23,445 nucleotides of DNA, taken from positions 1 to 23,445 of IMG/VR virus record IMGVR_UViG_3300032083_000291; one strand, 5' to 3'. The DNA comes from a virus. This document shows positions 1 to 6,077 of the stretch, in pieces (position 1 is the stretch's first letter; each line of letters begins with the position of its first letter). The translations under genes and the position numbers were made by a program. The notes beneath the pieces were generated by a model that did no database searches, was not told the DNA's origin, and saw only the letters and a list, made by a program, of their open reading frames with translations.

Positions 1-78
1 GCTCTAAAGGAGCGGACGGGTAAAACTTTCTTGTTATCAGACATTGAAACTGCTGTAGAGGAATTTAATAGTGGCTAA
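1..78 (+). CDS. C-terminal end of an upstream protein (partial)
   Basis: Frame 1 is open from the first base to a TAA at 76-78 and encodes 25 residues ending in ETAVEEFNSG. The start lies outside the window. The end overlaps the GTG start of the next gene by 8 nt, as at other junctions in this phage, which supports it being a real gene end. Too little is visible to assign a function. Confidence 0.6.
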   Translation, partial: ALKERTGKTFLLSDIETAVEEFNSG

Positions 79-400
79 TAAACCAAAAAAGTATGACGGT
101 AAAACACTGCCACCGAGAAGACCTAAGAATAACGATGTATTAATTGGTGATAAAAATGAATCTTTGGGTTCGTCTGGTGCTATTAAAGATAGTGAAACCG
201 TAACTCCTACCCCAGACCCTGCTCGTCCTACCTATTCAATAGATGGGAAAAAAGTGTCTAAACAAGAATTTCAAAAAGCGGCAGGTATATTTTCTGACGG
301 TGGTTTAATCCCACCCAATAAACGTACGGGTAACATTGATTACCGTAAAACAGGTCTTGTACGTAATAAACGTGATAACAAACGAAAAGGAATGAAATAA
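71..400 (+). CDS. Small basic protein with a DGGL motif, function unknown
   Basis: This 109-residue protein has no recognised enzymatic domain. The start is a GTG preceded at 8 nt by AGAGGA (57-62), a good ribosome binding site; no better start exists. It is rich in Lys, Arg, Asn and Pro and looks disordered. Residues 76-79 read DGGL, followed by a strongly basic tail ending in KRKGMK, and YRKTGLV occurs near residue 91. This Gly-Gly-hydrophobic-basic pattern recurs in several other proteins of the window. Its TAA overlaps the next ATG by one base (TAATG), so the two are probably translationally coupled. It may be a minor virion or DNA-associated protein, but that is inference from charge and context only. 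Confidence 0.7.
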   Translation: MANKPKKYDGKTLPPRRPKNNDVLIGDKNESLGSSGAIKDSETVTPTPDPARPTYSIDGKKVSKQEFQKAAGIFSDGGLIPPNKRTGNIDYRKTGLVRNKRDNKRKGMK

Positions 401-1215
401 TGGCACTACCTATATTAATGGCACTAGGTCTTCTAGCAAAGGGCGCACGGGCAGCTTATAAAATTAATAAGTCAGCAAAAAGAGCAGGTAGAAAGCCTGA
501 CTTTACAGGCAAAAATGATCCTTTTAGTCCAGCAACGCCAGCACAAAAATCTATTATTGATCTTAAAAATAAAGTTAAATCAGCTTCTGATAGTGTTAAG
601 CCGCAGACATCCGCTCGTGGTAAAAGACCTGTACGGGGTGCTGCGGCGGCAGCCAGAGAAAGAAATAAATTGCTTAAAGCAGGCGCAGGTTTTGGTGTTG
701 CAGGTTATGCAGGAGCTAAGGCTATTGAGGCAACTCAAAACGCAGTAAAAAGGTATTTGGAGGATGATACACCTAATACAGAAACTGGTGTAAAAAAAGT
801 AATTAAAAAGGCTAAAGGTCTATCAGAGGCAGACGCCAATAAGATAATTCGTATACTAAGTCCAGAAATTAAGGAAGCCGCAAGCACAGGCAGAAAGAGT
901 GGTGCTAAAGATTCTGCTGAAAGGGCTGCGGCAGAGAAAAAAGAAACATTTAGCCAGCGTTTTGCTAAAGAAAGAAAAGCCGCTAAGAAAAGAGGCGACG
1001 AACTAACAGCTACCTTCACGTACAAAGGTAAGTCTTATAATACTCGTATTAAGTCCGAAGAAAAACCTAAGACTAGAGTTTTAAAACAAGAGGGTACGGG
1101 TAAAGGAAAAAAAGGTCGAGTTGAAGTTTCACCTTTAAAGGCTAACAAAGGTGCATTAGTAAGTCGCCAACGTAAGGGTCACACTGACATGCGTAAAGGC
1201 GGTCTATTTAGGTAG
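400..1215 (+). CDS. Basic Ala/Lys-rich protein with FTYKGKSYNTR module, function unknown
   Basis: 271 residues, very basic. A short hydrophobic N-terminus (MALPILMALGLLAKGARAAY) is followed by Lys/Ala-rich sequence with likely helices, and residues 95-108 are a Gly/Ala segment that could insert in a membrane. Residues 184-216 form a compact module: an amphipathic helix (FSQRFAKERKAAKKRG) followed by a beta-hairpin-like FTYKGKSYNTR. The next gene ends with a related module. The last residues, MRKGGLFR, carry the GG-hydrophobic-basic motif seen elsewhere in this phage. The gene starts inside the previous stop (TAATG at 398-402). I do not recognise a known function; a DNA-binding or internal virion role would fit the charge but is speculative. 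Confidence 0.7.
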   Translation: MALPILMALGLLAKGARAAYKINKSAKRAGRKPDFTGKNDPFSPATPAQKSIIDLKNKVKSASDSVKPQTSARGKRPVRGAAAAARERNKLLKAGAGFGVAGYAGAKAIEATQNAVKRYLEDDTPNTETGVKKVIKKAKGLSEADANKIIRILSPEIKEAASTGRKSGAKDSAERAAAEKKETFSQRFAKERKAAKKRGDELTATFTYKGKSYNTRIKSEEKPKTRVLKQEGTGKGKKGRVEVSPLKANKGALVSRQRKGHTDMRKGGLFR

Positions 1216-1221
1216 TATACT

Positions 1222-2154
1222 ATGAGTCTAGTTTCAAACCCCAAATATAAAGCAGCTAAGGTAAGCACAAATATTAGAGATGCTTATTCGAAGGGTAATA
1301 AATATAGGCTCGTAGGTAGCGGCCCTGTTGATATTAAGGGACTTTATGAGGACAATGATCTTTCTAGTTTAGGTATTTCTTTTAAAGATATTATGAATGC
1401 AGCTAAATATAATCCTGACTACATAGATTCTCTAGTAGAAAGATTTAATTATGCTAATATGGGTGCGTTTATTAGACCTAAGTCTGATATTACTAGAAGA
1501 GAAATGCAGGAGATAGACGCAGCTAGAGCAAAAAACTTTGACGCTATTACTACACCAAATCCAAACTATACGGAAGAAGAATACAATAGCCTTAATATGC
1601 CTGCTGGACAAGAGCTTCTACCTTTTTCTGTTGACCACCCTATGCACCCTAAAAATACGTTCATTACATTATCCAATGCTAAAAAGAGTAACAGAAAAGA
1701 ATATCAAGAAATTTTAGATTCAGTTTTAGAAGCTTATGGAGGATTTGAACCATACCGTGATGCTTTATCCGCGTATGCTAAAACAGAAGAAGGTTCTAAC
1801 TTTTTAAAGATGCCCTCTTCTGATGTTCAAAACATGCCATATACTGTAGACCAAAACAAAGATACCTCTGCGGCAGCGAATGATGACGTTCAAAACATGC
1901 CAGATATTAGAGACCCAGACAGAAATCCCAATAACGAAGATACGGTAAAATTGTTTTCTACGCAAGAGACGGGTAGTTCTGAGACAGATTCATTAGAAGA
2001 TACACAAGAAAAACCCGTTGACTATGAAGGGTCTTTTCCTATGTATAAAGTAGACTCCAAAAAAGCACAAAGTTTCCGTGATACTTTTTCTGCTGCGGAA
2101 GAGGGTGCTATATTTGAGTGGGATGGTAGAGAGTACCGTAAGGACTACGCATAA
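1222..2154 (+). CDS. Conserved-looking phage protein with C-terminal FEWDGREYR module, function unknown
   Basis: 310 residues. The first 190 look folded (mixed charge, many Tyr/Phe/Pro). Residues 195-270 are low complexity, acidic and Ser/Thr/Asn/Asp-rich, and contain DVQNMP twice, 63 nt apart (1822 and 1885). The last 29 residues (from AQSFRDTFSAAEEGA to the end) match in layout the C-terminal module of the preceding protein: helix, glycine, then an aromatic-rich strand pair. The ATG at 1222 lies 6 nt after the previous stop, with AGG at 1210 as a weak ribosome binding site. The C-terminal module suggests a shared partner for the two neighbours. No enzymatic motif was recognised. Confidence 0.7.
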   Translation: MSLVSNPKYKAAKVSTNIRDAYSKGNKYRLVGSGPVDIKGLYEDNDLSSLGISFKDIMNAAKYNPDYIDSLVERFNYANMGAFIRPKSDITRREMQEIDAARAKNFDAITTPNPNYTEEEYNSLNMPAGQELLPFSVDHPMHPKNTFITLSNAKKSNRKEYQEILDSVLEAYGGFEPYRDALSAYAKTEEGSNFLKMPSSDVQNMPYTVDQNKDTSAAANDDVQNMPDIRDPDRNPNNEDTVKLFSTQETGSSETDSLEDTQEKPVDYEGSFPMYKVDSKKAQSFRDTFSAAEEGAIFEWDGREYRKDYA

Positions 2155-2155
2155 C

Positions 2156-2533
2156 ATGCCTAATCAAAATACGTATAAGTACCACACAAAGGGTCTAACA
2201 CTTACGTCTTCCTCTGCATCAGGCAGTGCAGACGTAATTTATACTTGCCCTCTTAACTATAATGGTACTGTACGTTTTTTGCATTTGTCTAATAGCTCTA
2301 ACAGTACACGAACATGCAATGTTCAATTTTATCATGCTGAAGATACTGAGTATCACTACATTATTAAAGATACTTCATTTGCAGGTAACTCCCTATTAAA
2401 CTTAGTTAACGGTGGTTATTTCTTTATGCACTCCGGTGACAAGATAGTTGCCTTCTCTGCTAACCCAACAGACTTTGAAGTTATGGTGTCAGTAGAAGAA
2501 GAGCCTGCACAGTTTACATTTACAGGTGCATAA
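2156..2533 (+). CDS. Beta-rich small protein, probable virion component
   Basis: 125 residues starting at MPNQNTYKY; the same frame is open further upstream, but only inside the previous gene, and the ATG at 2156 sits one base after that gene's stop. The sequence alternates hydrophobic and Ser/Thr/Asn residues (VIYTCPLNYNGTVRFLHLSN), typical of a beta sandwich. A conserved-looking core follows, with FYHAEDTEYHYIIKD, GGYFFMHSGDKIVAFSA and a VSVEEE end. I recall similar small beta proteins in uncultured marine phages, where they are taken as virion proteins, but no named family is certain. It is TAATG-coupled to the next gene. Confidence 0.7.
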   Translation: MPNQNTYKYHTKGLTLTSSSASGSADVIYTCPLNYNGTVRFLHLSNSSNSTRTCNVQFYHAEDTEYHYIIKDTSFAGNSLLNLVNGGYFFMHSGDKIVAFSANPTDFEVMVSVEEEPAQFTFTGA

Positions 2534-2730
2534 TGGCAGCAAAAACTAAACCTAAATCAAAGTCTCGTGTTAATGAGGCGGGTAACTACACTAAGCCAAC
2601 CCTACGTAAAAGATTATTTAATAAAATTAAGGCTGGCACAAAAGGCGGTAAAGCTGGACAGTGGTCAGCTAGAAAAGCTCAATTACTAGCGAGCGAATAT
2701 AAGAAGGCTGGAGGCGGCTACAAGTCGTAA
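2533..2730 (+). CDS. Small basic protein with GQWSARKAQLLASEYKKAGG signature
   Basis: 65 residues, strongly basic. The hallmark is an N-terminal NYTKPTLRKRLFNKIKAGTK stretch followed by KGGKAGQWSARKAQLL and a C-terminal YKKAGGGYKS. This layout is recognisable from memory as a short family widespread in phages and bacteria (KASDKGGKPGQWSARK-type proteins, possibly what is catalogued as DUF5872; the name is uncertain). Its biochemical function is not known to me. It is coupled on both sides by TAATG overlaps (2531-2535 and 2728-2732). Confidence 0.75.
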   Translation: MAAKTKPKSKSRVNEAGNYTKPTLRKRLFNKIKAGTKGGKAGQWSARKAQLLASEYKKAGGGYKS

Positions 2731-3434
2731 TGGCTACATCTATCGCGGATGACCTGCGTGAGTGGTCTATGAATGTCTTAGAAGTTCCTAACCTGCATTT
2801 AGATGGATTGCCTGCCTGCCCCTATGCAAAGAAAGCGTGGCAAGATAATAAAGTGAAAATAGTAGAAACTAAGAATATATACAAAGAGACACTAAGACAG
2901 TGTACTGAATTTACAGATAATAGATACGAAGTGGTAGTATGTGCTTCTTTTACTATACCTAACATGCAAGAGTTCAGTACGTGGTGTGAAGAACGTAATA
3001 ACCTACTAGCTAAACAAGACCTGCACATTATGGGTTTTCACCCTGAGTTTGGTGCAGAAGAAGCTGAATTAGATTTTCTATACGAACACAGTTGGGAGAG
3101 TTCCGTAAAGGATGAATACTGTATGGTTTTCATACAGTCACTATCTCAAGTAGACGACGCTAGTTTAAAATTAGAAAAGCTAGATTACTACAAAGTCTAC
3201 CCTGAAGACGAATATCAGGAATTAGTTATTAACAGAAGGACTAAGAGAAATGGCAATGAAACCCAGAGCAATGAAAAAGAAAATGATGCGCGGTGGAGGA
3301 GCAGTAAAAAAGCCAGCAGCAAAGATGATGCGCGGCGGCGGAGCAGTAAAGAAACCAGCAGCAAAGATGATGCGCGGCGGGACTACGGCGCTTCCGGGCG
3401 GGTTACCAAAAAGAAGCAGACTAAGCAACACTGA
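2730..3434 (+). CDS. Protein with CPYAKKAW and FHPEF motifs, C-terminus overprinted on the next gene
   Basis: 234 residues. The first about 172 form a folded domain with LPACPYAKKAW (C30), a central strand YEVVVCASFT, LLAKQDLHIMGFHPEF (H104) and LSQVDDASLKLEKLDYYK. The paired C-P-[FY]-A-K and F-H-P signatures resemble the CPFA/FHP layout of DUF1415-like proteins of unknown function; I give this link low weight. From residue 174 on, the frame runs for 185 nt inside the MRGG-repeat gene in another phase and encodes a low-complexity Lys/Arg/Ser/Asp tail (DDARRRSSKETSSKDDARR) that mirrors that gene's DNA repeats. The domain probably ends near NRRTKR and the tail is a read-on extension. TAATG start. 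Confidence 0.7.
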   Translation: MATSIADDLREWSMNVLEVPNLHLDGLPACPYAKKAWQDNKVKIVETKNIYKETLRQCTEFTDNRYEVVVCASFTIPNMQEFSTWCEERNNLLAKQDLHIMGFHPEFGAEEAELDFLYEHSWESSVKDEYCMVFIQSLSQVDDASLKLEKLDYYKVYPEDEYQELVINRRTKRNGNETQSNEKENDARWRSSKKASSKDDARRRSSKETSSKDDARRDYGASGRVTKKKQTKQH

Positions 3435-3915
3435 GGCATTTAAGAGGAGGACTGAGTTAAATAAAAAAGCACAGGCTGCACGAGCAGCCGGTCGCCCTGT
3501 AAATGCAACTACTGCTATAAAGCGAGCCAATGCTGCGATTGCTCTTGAGCGTAAACGTAAAAATGCTGCGGATGCTCTTAAGAGTAGACGTGATGAGGCT
3601 AGAGATGCTCTTAATCTTAGACGTGCTAAGGCTAAAAAACCTGTAGCTAAAAAACCTGTAGCTAAAAAACCTGTAGTTAAAAAACCTAGCAAATCTGATC
3701 CAAAACGAGAAGTAGCCTACGGTTCTAGTTTTGTAGATGATAGCGGAATGTATACGCCTAAAAAACGCGTTTCGCCATCCTCTAAAGCCTCTAAAGCTAT
3801 TGGTTCAGCAAAGATGATGCGCGGCGGAATGAAAAAGCCAGTAGCAAAAATGCGCGGCGGCGGAATGAAAAAGCCAGTAGCAAAAATGCGCGGCGGCGGA
3901 TTAAAAAAGAAGTAG
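3250..3915 (+). CDS. MRGG/KKPVAK repeat protein, probably nucleic-acid binding
   Basis: 221 residues, extremely basic and repetitive. The N-terminus carries two and a half copies of a 14-residue MMRGGGAVKKPAAK unit (residues 12-44). The middle is a helical Lys/Arg/Ala segment with RKRKNAADALKSRRDEARD, then three to four AKKPV pentads (residues 128-147). The C-terminus repeats MRGGGMKKPVAK and ends GGGLKKK. RGG clusters are typical of RNA/DNA-binding disordered regions, and AKKPV pentads resemble histone-H1-like or AlgP-like tails, so nucleic-acid binding or condensation is a fair inference. The ATG at 3250 has AGAAGGA at 3234-3240. I recall MMRGG-rich proteins from marine phage genomes without a known role. 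The first 185 nt overlap the previous gene. Confidence 0.7.
   Translation: MAMKPRAMKKKMMRGGGAVKKPAAKMMRGGGAVKKPAAKMMRGGTTALPGGLPKRSRLSNTEAFKRRTELNKKAQAARAAGRPVNATTAIKRANAAIALERKRKNAADALKSRRDEARDALNLRRAKAKKPVAKKPVAKKPVVKKPSKSDPKREVAYGSSFVDDSGMYTPKKRVSPSSKASKAIGSAKMMRGGMKKPVAKMRGGGMKKPVAKMRGGGLKKK
3283..3381 (+). repeat. 42-bp tandem direct repeat (2.4 copies)
   Basis: Units start with atgatgcgcggcgg at 3283, 3325 and 3367 (the last one truncated). They encode MMRGGGAVKKPAAK in the main frame and DDARRRSSK-type sequence in the overlapping frame. Copies differ mainly at silent positions of the main frame. Confidence 0.9.
3631..3690 (+). repeat. 15-bp tandem repeat gctaaaaaacctgta (3 exact copies plus a variant)
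   Basis: Exact copies lie at 3631, 3646 and 3661, with a variant starting gttaaaaaacct at 3676. They encode AKKPV pentads in the middle of the MRGG repeat protein. Confidence 0.9.
3814..3912 (+). repeat. 36-bp tandem repeat, C-terminal MRGGGMKKPVAK units
   Basis: Copies begin at 3850 and 3886, with a related shorter unit from 3814. The DNA shares the atgcgcggcgg core with the 42-bp repeat at 3283, so the two arrays probably derive from one another. Confidence 0.85.
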
Positions 3916-3918
3916 TCG

Positions 3919-4182
3919 ATGCTTAAGCCCCGAAAACCTACGCCCACACGTAAGCGTAACTACCGCAGAGAGTATGACACGCACGGTAAACTTCCTGCCC
4001 AAAAGAAAAACAGGGCAGCAAGAAATACTGCTCGTAATGCTTTAGCTAAAGCTGGTGTAGTGCGTAAGGGTGATGGCAAAGAGGTGGATCATAAAAACAT
4101 GAATCCACGAGATAATAGACGCTCTAATCTGAGGGTAGTTCCTAAAGGCGTAAATAGGAGAAGACAACCCAAAAGAAAATAA
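3919..4182 (+). CDS. HNH-like endonuclease, small
   Basis: 87 residues, strongly basic. The C-terminal half carries GDGKEVDHKNMNPRDNRRSN followed by LRVV, the pattern of HNH-family nucleases: the D57-H58 pair, then N62-P63-D65-N66, then N70-L71 and a final N79 in place of the third His (an HNN-type variant). Related small HNH proteins with KVRKGDGK-VDH signatures are familiar from phages. HNH proteins coded near terminase genes can take part in cleaving DNA during packaging; this one lies about 2 kb upstream of the terminase genes, so that role is possible but not shown. The ATG is 4 nt after the previous stop, with no strong ribosome binding site. Confidence 0.75.
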   Translation: MLKPRKPTPTRKRNYRREYDTHGKLPAQKKNRAARNTARNALAKAGVVRKGDGKEVDHKNMNPRDNRRSNLRVVPKGVNRRRQPKRK

Positions 4183-4213
4183 TATTTGTTTGTATTTTTG
4201 GAGAGGGATATGA

Positions 4214-4555
4214 ATGGACATATTGGGTATACTGGAAACATTTGGTATTCCTGTTACAATGACAATAGCTTTTGGTTATTTCATATGGAAGCAGAATAAC
4301 TGGATACAGAACGAGCTATCTTCAGACTTAGATGAGAAACATAAAAGACTAGAGGCAATAGTAGTCAAGCTTATTGACGCCCAAAAAGTTATGCAGCTAC
4401 AACAACAAGACATTAAGTCTAGTTATCAAACTATCGTAGAAGTCATAGGGGCTAAATTTATTAAGCAGCTAGTTATAAGGGACGTAGTAGACAATGGCAC
4501 TAAAGAAACCACAGCGCAGCCTAAAAAAGTGGACAGGTCAAAAGTGGGGAACTAA
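4214..4555 (+). CDS. Small membrane protein with one helix and a coiled coil, holin-like
   Basis: 113 residues. Residues 7-25 (LETFGIPVTMTIAFGYFIW) form one transmembrane helix. A polar stretch likely to form a coiled coil follows (residues 33-85, with EKHKRLEAIVVKLIDAQKV), and the tail is basic. The order of N-terminal helix plus cytoplasmic coiled coil resembles BhlA/UviB-type small holin-like proteins, but the match is structural only. The ATG at 4214 follows GGAGAGGG (4200-4207), a strong ribosome binding site after a 31-nt gap. The last 62 nt overlap the next gene out of frame. It sits in a cluster of membrane proteins likely connected with lysis. Confidence 0.65.
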   Translation: MDILGILETFGIPVTMTIAFGYFIWKQNNWIQNELSSDLDEKHKRLEAIVVKLIDAQKVMQLQQQDIKSSYQTIVEVIGAKFIKQLVIRDVVDNGTKETTAQPKKVDRSKVGN

Positions 4556-4736
4556 GTCAGGTAAGCCATCTGCTAAAACAGGTGAGCGATACCTACCTAA
4601 AAAAGCTATTGCTGCTTTAACGCCTTCAGAGTATGCTAGAACTACAGCAGCTAAACGTAAAGGTACTGCTGCTGGTAAACAAGTAGTTAAACAACCTAAA
4701 GGTATTGCAAAGAAAGTAAGAAAATACCGTGCGTAA
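4494..4736 (+). CDS. Small basic conserved-looking protein (KWGTKSGKPS...TGERYLP)
   Basis: 80 residues, very basic: MALKKPQRSLKKWTGQKW, then TKSGKPSAKTGERYLPKKAI, LTPSEYARTTAAKRKG and a VVKQPKGIAKKVRKYR tail. I recall this signature from a family of short phage proteins of unknown role. The first 62 nt overlap the preceding membrane protein gene in another phase. The stop overlaps the GTG start of a tiny downstream gene. No catalytic residues are evident; nucleic-acid contact is suggested only by charge. Confidence 0.75.
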   Translation: MALKKPQRSLKKWTGQKWGTKSGKPSAKTGERYLPKKAIAALTPSEYARTTAAKRKGTAAGKQVVKQPKGIAKKVRKYRA

Positions 4737-4860
4737 GATTTTAGAAAAAACTATTACACTACAAAAGCGTATTCGTAGAAAAAACAGACACGCTAAAAAA
4801 CCTAATTTGCATAGCAGGCAAGCTAATGCAAAACAATCATATAGGGGGCAGGGTAGATAA
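4729..4860 (+). CDS. Tiny basic protein (43 residues), unknown function
   Basis: The GTG at 4729 overlaps the previous stop (4734-4736) and the frame stays open to a TAA at 4858-4860 that itself overlaps the next ATG (TAATG). The protein runs from MRKILEKTITLQKRIRRKNR to SYRGQGR and is rich in Lys/Arg/Gln. The exact fit between both neighbours argues that it is translated rather than being spacer. The ending SYRGQGR and the HAKKPNLHSRQANAK segment remind me of short basic proteins in other marine phages. No function can be assigned. Confidence 0.6.
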   Translation: MRKILEKTITLQKRIRRKNRHAKKPNLHSRQANAKQSYRGQGR

Positions 4861-5096
4861 TGAAAGCAGAACAGCTAGATAGTTGGCGCATTATACCACG
4901 TGTTATGATGCTGGCTTTAATTATTATGAATTTCCGTGTTATTGAGTGGTTCATGTCATTAGATACACCCACTATGGAGCAGGCAGGTATGCTTAGTGTT
5001 ATGACTGGCGCACTTACTGCTGCATTTGGTTTGTACTTAGGCAATTCAGAAAAATCTAGTCCCCCTATTGTACAGGCTAGTAAAAGCACAAAGTAA
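4860..5096 (+). CDS. Two-helix membrane protein, holin-like
   Basis: 78 residues with two predicted transmembrane helices (about 12-31, IPRVMMLALIIMNFRVIEWF, and 43-61, GMLSVMTGALTAAFGLYLG) joined by a short loop with DTPT. N- and C-termini are polar. Size and topology fit a class II holin. Small proteins with a VPRLMM-type first helix and a GALTGAFG-type second helix are familiar from podoviruses, where they are usually annotated as hypothetical or holin-like. TAATG coupling to the tiny upstream gene and proximity to the GTA-type holin gene support a lysis or membrane module. Confidence 0.6.
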   Translation: MKAEQLDSWRIIPRVMMLALIIMNFRVIEWFMSLDTPTMEQAGMLSVMTGALTAAFGLYLGNSEKSSPPIVQASKSTK

Positions 5097-5105
5097 GGGT
5101 TTATT

Positions 5106-5324
5106 ATGAACCAACAATTTGTAGAAGCATTATTGTTTACAATTGTTATTATGTTTAATAATGGTGCTTATCGTGTAGAATCGGGCATTGTAGAGGAGTG
5201 TCCACCCGCTGAAAAAGTTGTACCCGCTTTAGAAAGGGGTTTAAAAGACAACGAGTATAGAGGTTGGTACGCTACATGTCAAAAAATTGCTATTATTGCT
5301 AAAGGTAAAGGACAACCACTATGA
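5106..5324 (+). CDS. Small protein with signal-like N-terminus and two cysteines, unknown
   Basis: 72 residues. Residues 6-18 (VEALLFTIVIMFN) are hydrophobic and could act as a signal or anchor sequence. The rest is polar, with Cys in VEECPPAEKVVPALE and YATCQKIA, which could form a disulphide bond in the periplasm. It overlaps the next gene by four bases (ATGA, 5321-5324). The export idea is inference. A spanin-like role is conceivable given the holin next door, but no lipobox or typical coiled coil is visible. Confidence 0.6.
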   Translation: MNQQFVEALLFTIVIMFNNGAYRVESGIVEECPPAEKVVPALERGLKDNEYRGWYATCQKIAIIAKGKGQPL

Positions 5325-5704
5325 TTGGCGCTCTAATTGGACCTGTAGCTGGGCTTGTAGGTACGTGGTTACAGGGTAGTGTAGAAGAAAAGAAGGCTAA
5401 GACCGCTATGAAGGTAGCGGAAGCACAGGCTAAAGCTACTGTAATGGTAGAAGCAGCTACACACGAGAGTGGGTGGGAGCGTATTATGGCTGAAGGCACT
5501 AAAAATAGCTGGAAAGATGAATATCTTACAATTATCTTTAGTGTACCTATGATTCTAGCTTTTGTTCCGGGTATGGAAAACATTGTACAGCGGGGCTTTG
5601 AGCAACTACAGTCTATGCCTGAATGGTATCAATACTCTTTAGGTTGTGTAGTTGCTGCCAGCTTTGGTATTAGGGGTGCCACTAAGCTATTTAGTAAAAG
5701 ATAG
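5321..5704 (+). CDS. GTA-type three-helix holin
   Basis: 127 residues that match the layout of the GTA_holin_3TM family (holin used for gene transfer agent release in alphaproteobacteria). It has an N-terminal hydrophobic helix (about 1-18, IGPVAGLVGTWLQG), a Lys/Glu/Ala helix (22-48), then WERIMAEGTKNSWKDEYLT, a second membrane helix (68-84, SVPMILAFVPGME) and the PEWYQYSLGCVVAASFGIRG third helix. The SWKDE, FVPG and PEWYQ elements are the recognisable ones. Predicted role: membrane pores for release of endolysin. It starts within the previous stop (ATGA). No endolysin gene is seen in the window. Confidence 0.75.
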   Translation: MIGALIGPVAGLVGTWLQGSVEEKKAKTAMKVAEAQAKATVMVEAATHESGWERIMAEGTKNSWKDEYLTIIFSVPMILAFVPGMENIVQRGFEQLQSMPEWYQYSLGCVVAASFGIRGATKLFSKR

Positions 5705-5732
5705 TTGACAAGTAAAATAAAACACGTATAAT
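5705..5732 (+). promoter_or_regulatory. Sigma70-type promoter, TTGACA-N16-TATAAT
   Basis: TTGACA at 5705-5710 and TATAAT at 5727-5732 are both perfect consensus boxes, separated by 16 bp. The site begins just after the stop of the holin gene; transcription would start near 5738-5740, only about 5 nt before the ATG at 5745. The ten bases ATAGTTGACA (5701-5710) recur exactly upstream of the capsid gene with the same box spacing, which makes chance unlikely. It would drive the packaging and head genes using host RNA polymerase. Confidence 0.8.
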
Positions 5733-5744
5733 TAGGAAAAGTTA

Positions 5745-6077
5745 ATGTCTTTAAGTGAATCTGAAAAAGCAAAACTGAAAAGATATGGGTTGTCGGGTTT
5801 AAATAAACCTAAACGCACACCTAAACACCCTACAAAAAAAGCTATTGTTGCAGTGAGGGACGATGGAAACATTAAAATTATACGCTTTGGCGATCAAAAG
5901 ATGGGTCATAACTATTCTCCTGAAGCCCGTAAATCTTTTAAAGCGCGTCACGGCAAGAATATTGCAAAAGGCCCAACGTCTGCTGCATATTGGGCGAACA
6001 AAGTTTTTTGGTCTGGTAAAGGCGGCAGTACTAAGAGTCCGCCTAAAAGTCAGAAGCATAAAAAGGGCGTGGCGTAA
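5745..6077 (+). CDS. Small basic conserved-looking phage protein (KSFKARH...SAAYWANKVFW)
   Basis: 110 residues, basic. It begins MSLSESEKAKLKRYGLSGLN, continues with KPKRTPKHPTKKAIVAV and a beta-like DDGNIKIIRFGDQKMGHNY, and ends in the signature ARKSFKARHGKNIAKGPTSA-AYWANKVFW. I recognise this pattern from short proteins in many phages, where it sits close to packaging genes; its function is not known to me. It is the first gene after a consensus promoter, with AGGAAAAG (5734-5741) as ribosome binding site, so most of its leader is the binding site itself. TAATG-coupled to the small terminase gene, which suggests a packaging-linked role. Confidence 0.75.
   Translation: MSLSESEKAKLKRYGLSGLNKPKRTPKHPTKKAIVAVRDDGNIKIIRFGDQKMGHNYSPEARKSFKARHGKNIAKGPTSAAYWANKVFWSGKGGSTKSPPKSQKHKKGVA

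Noticed and set aside
515-748. 77-residue plus-strand frame inside the 400-1215 gene
   Set aside because: Leu/Gln-rich shadow frame without a ribosome binding site, wholly inside a better gene.
3222-3947. Long minus-strand frames opposite the MRGG gene
   Set aside because: They are mirror images of the GC-rich DNA repeats (PPPRIIFAAGFF-type sequence), have no ribosome binding site, and oppose a well-supported plus-strand gene in a window with no other minus-strand gene.
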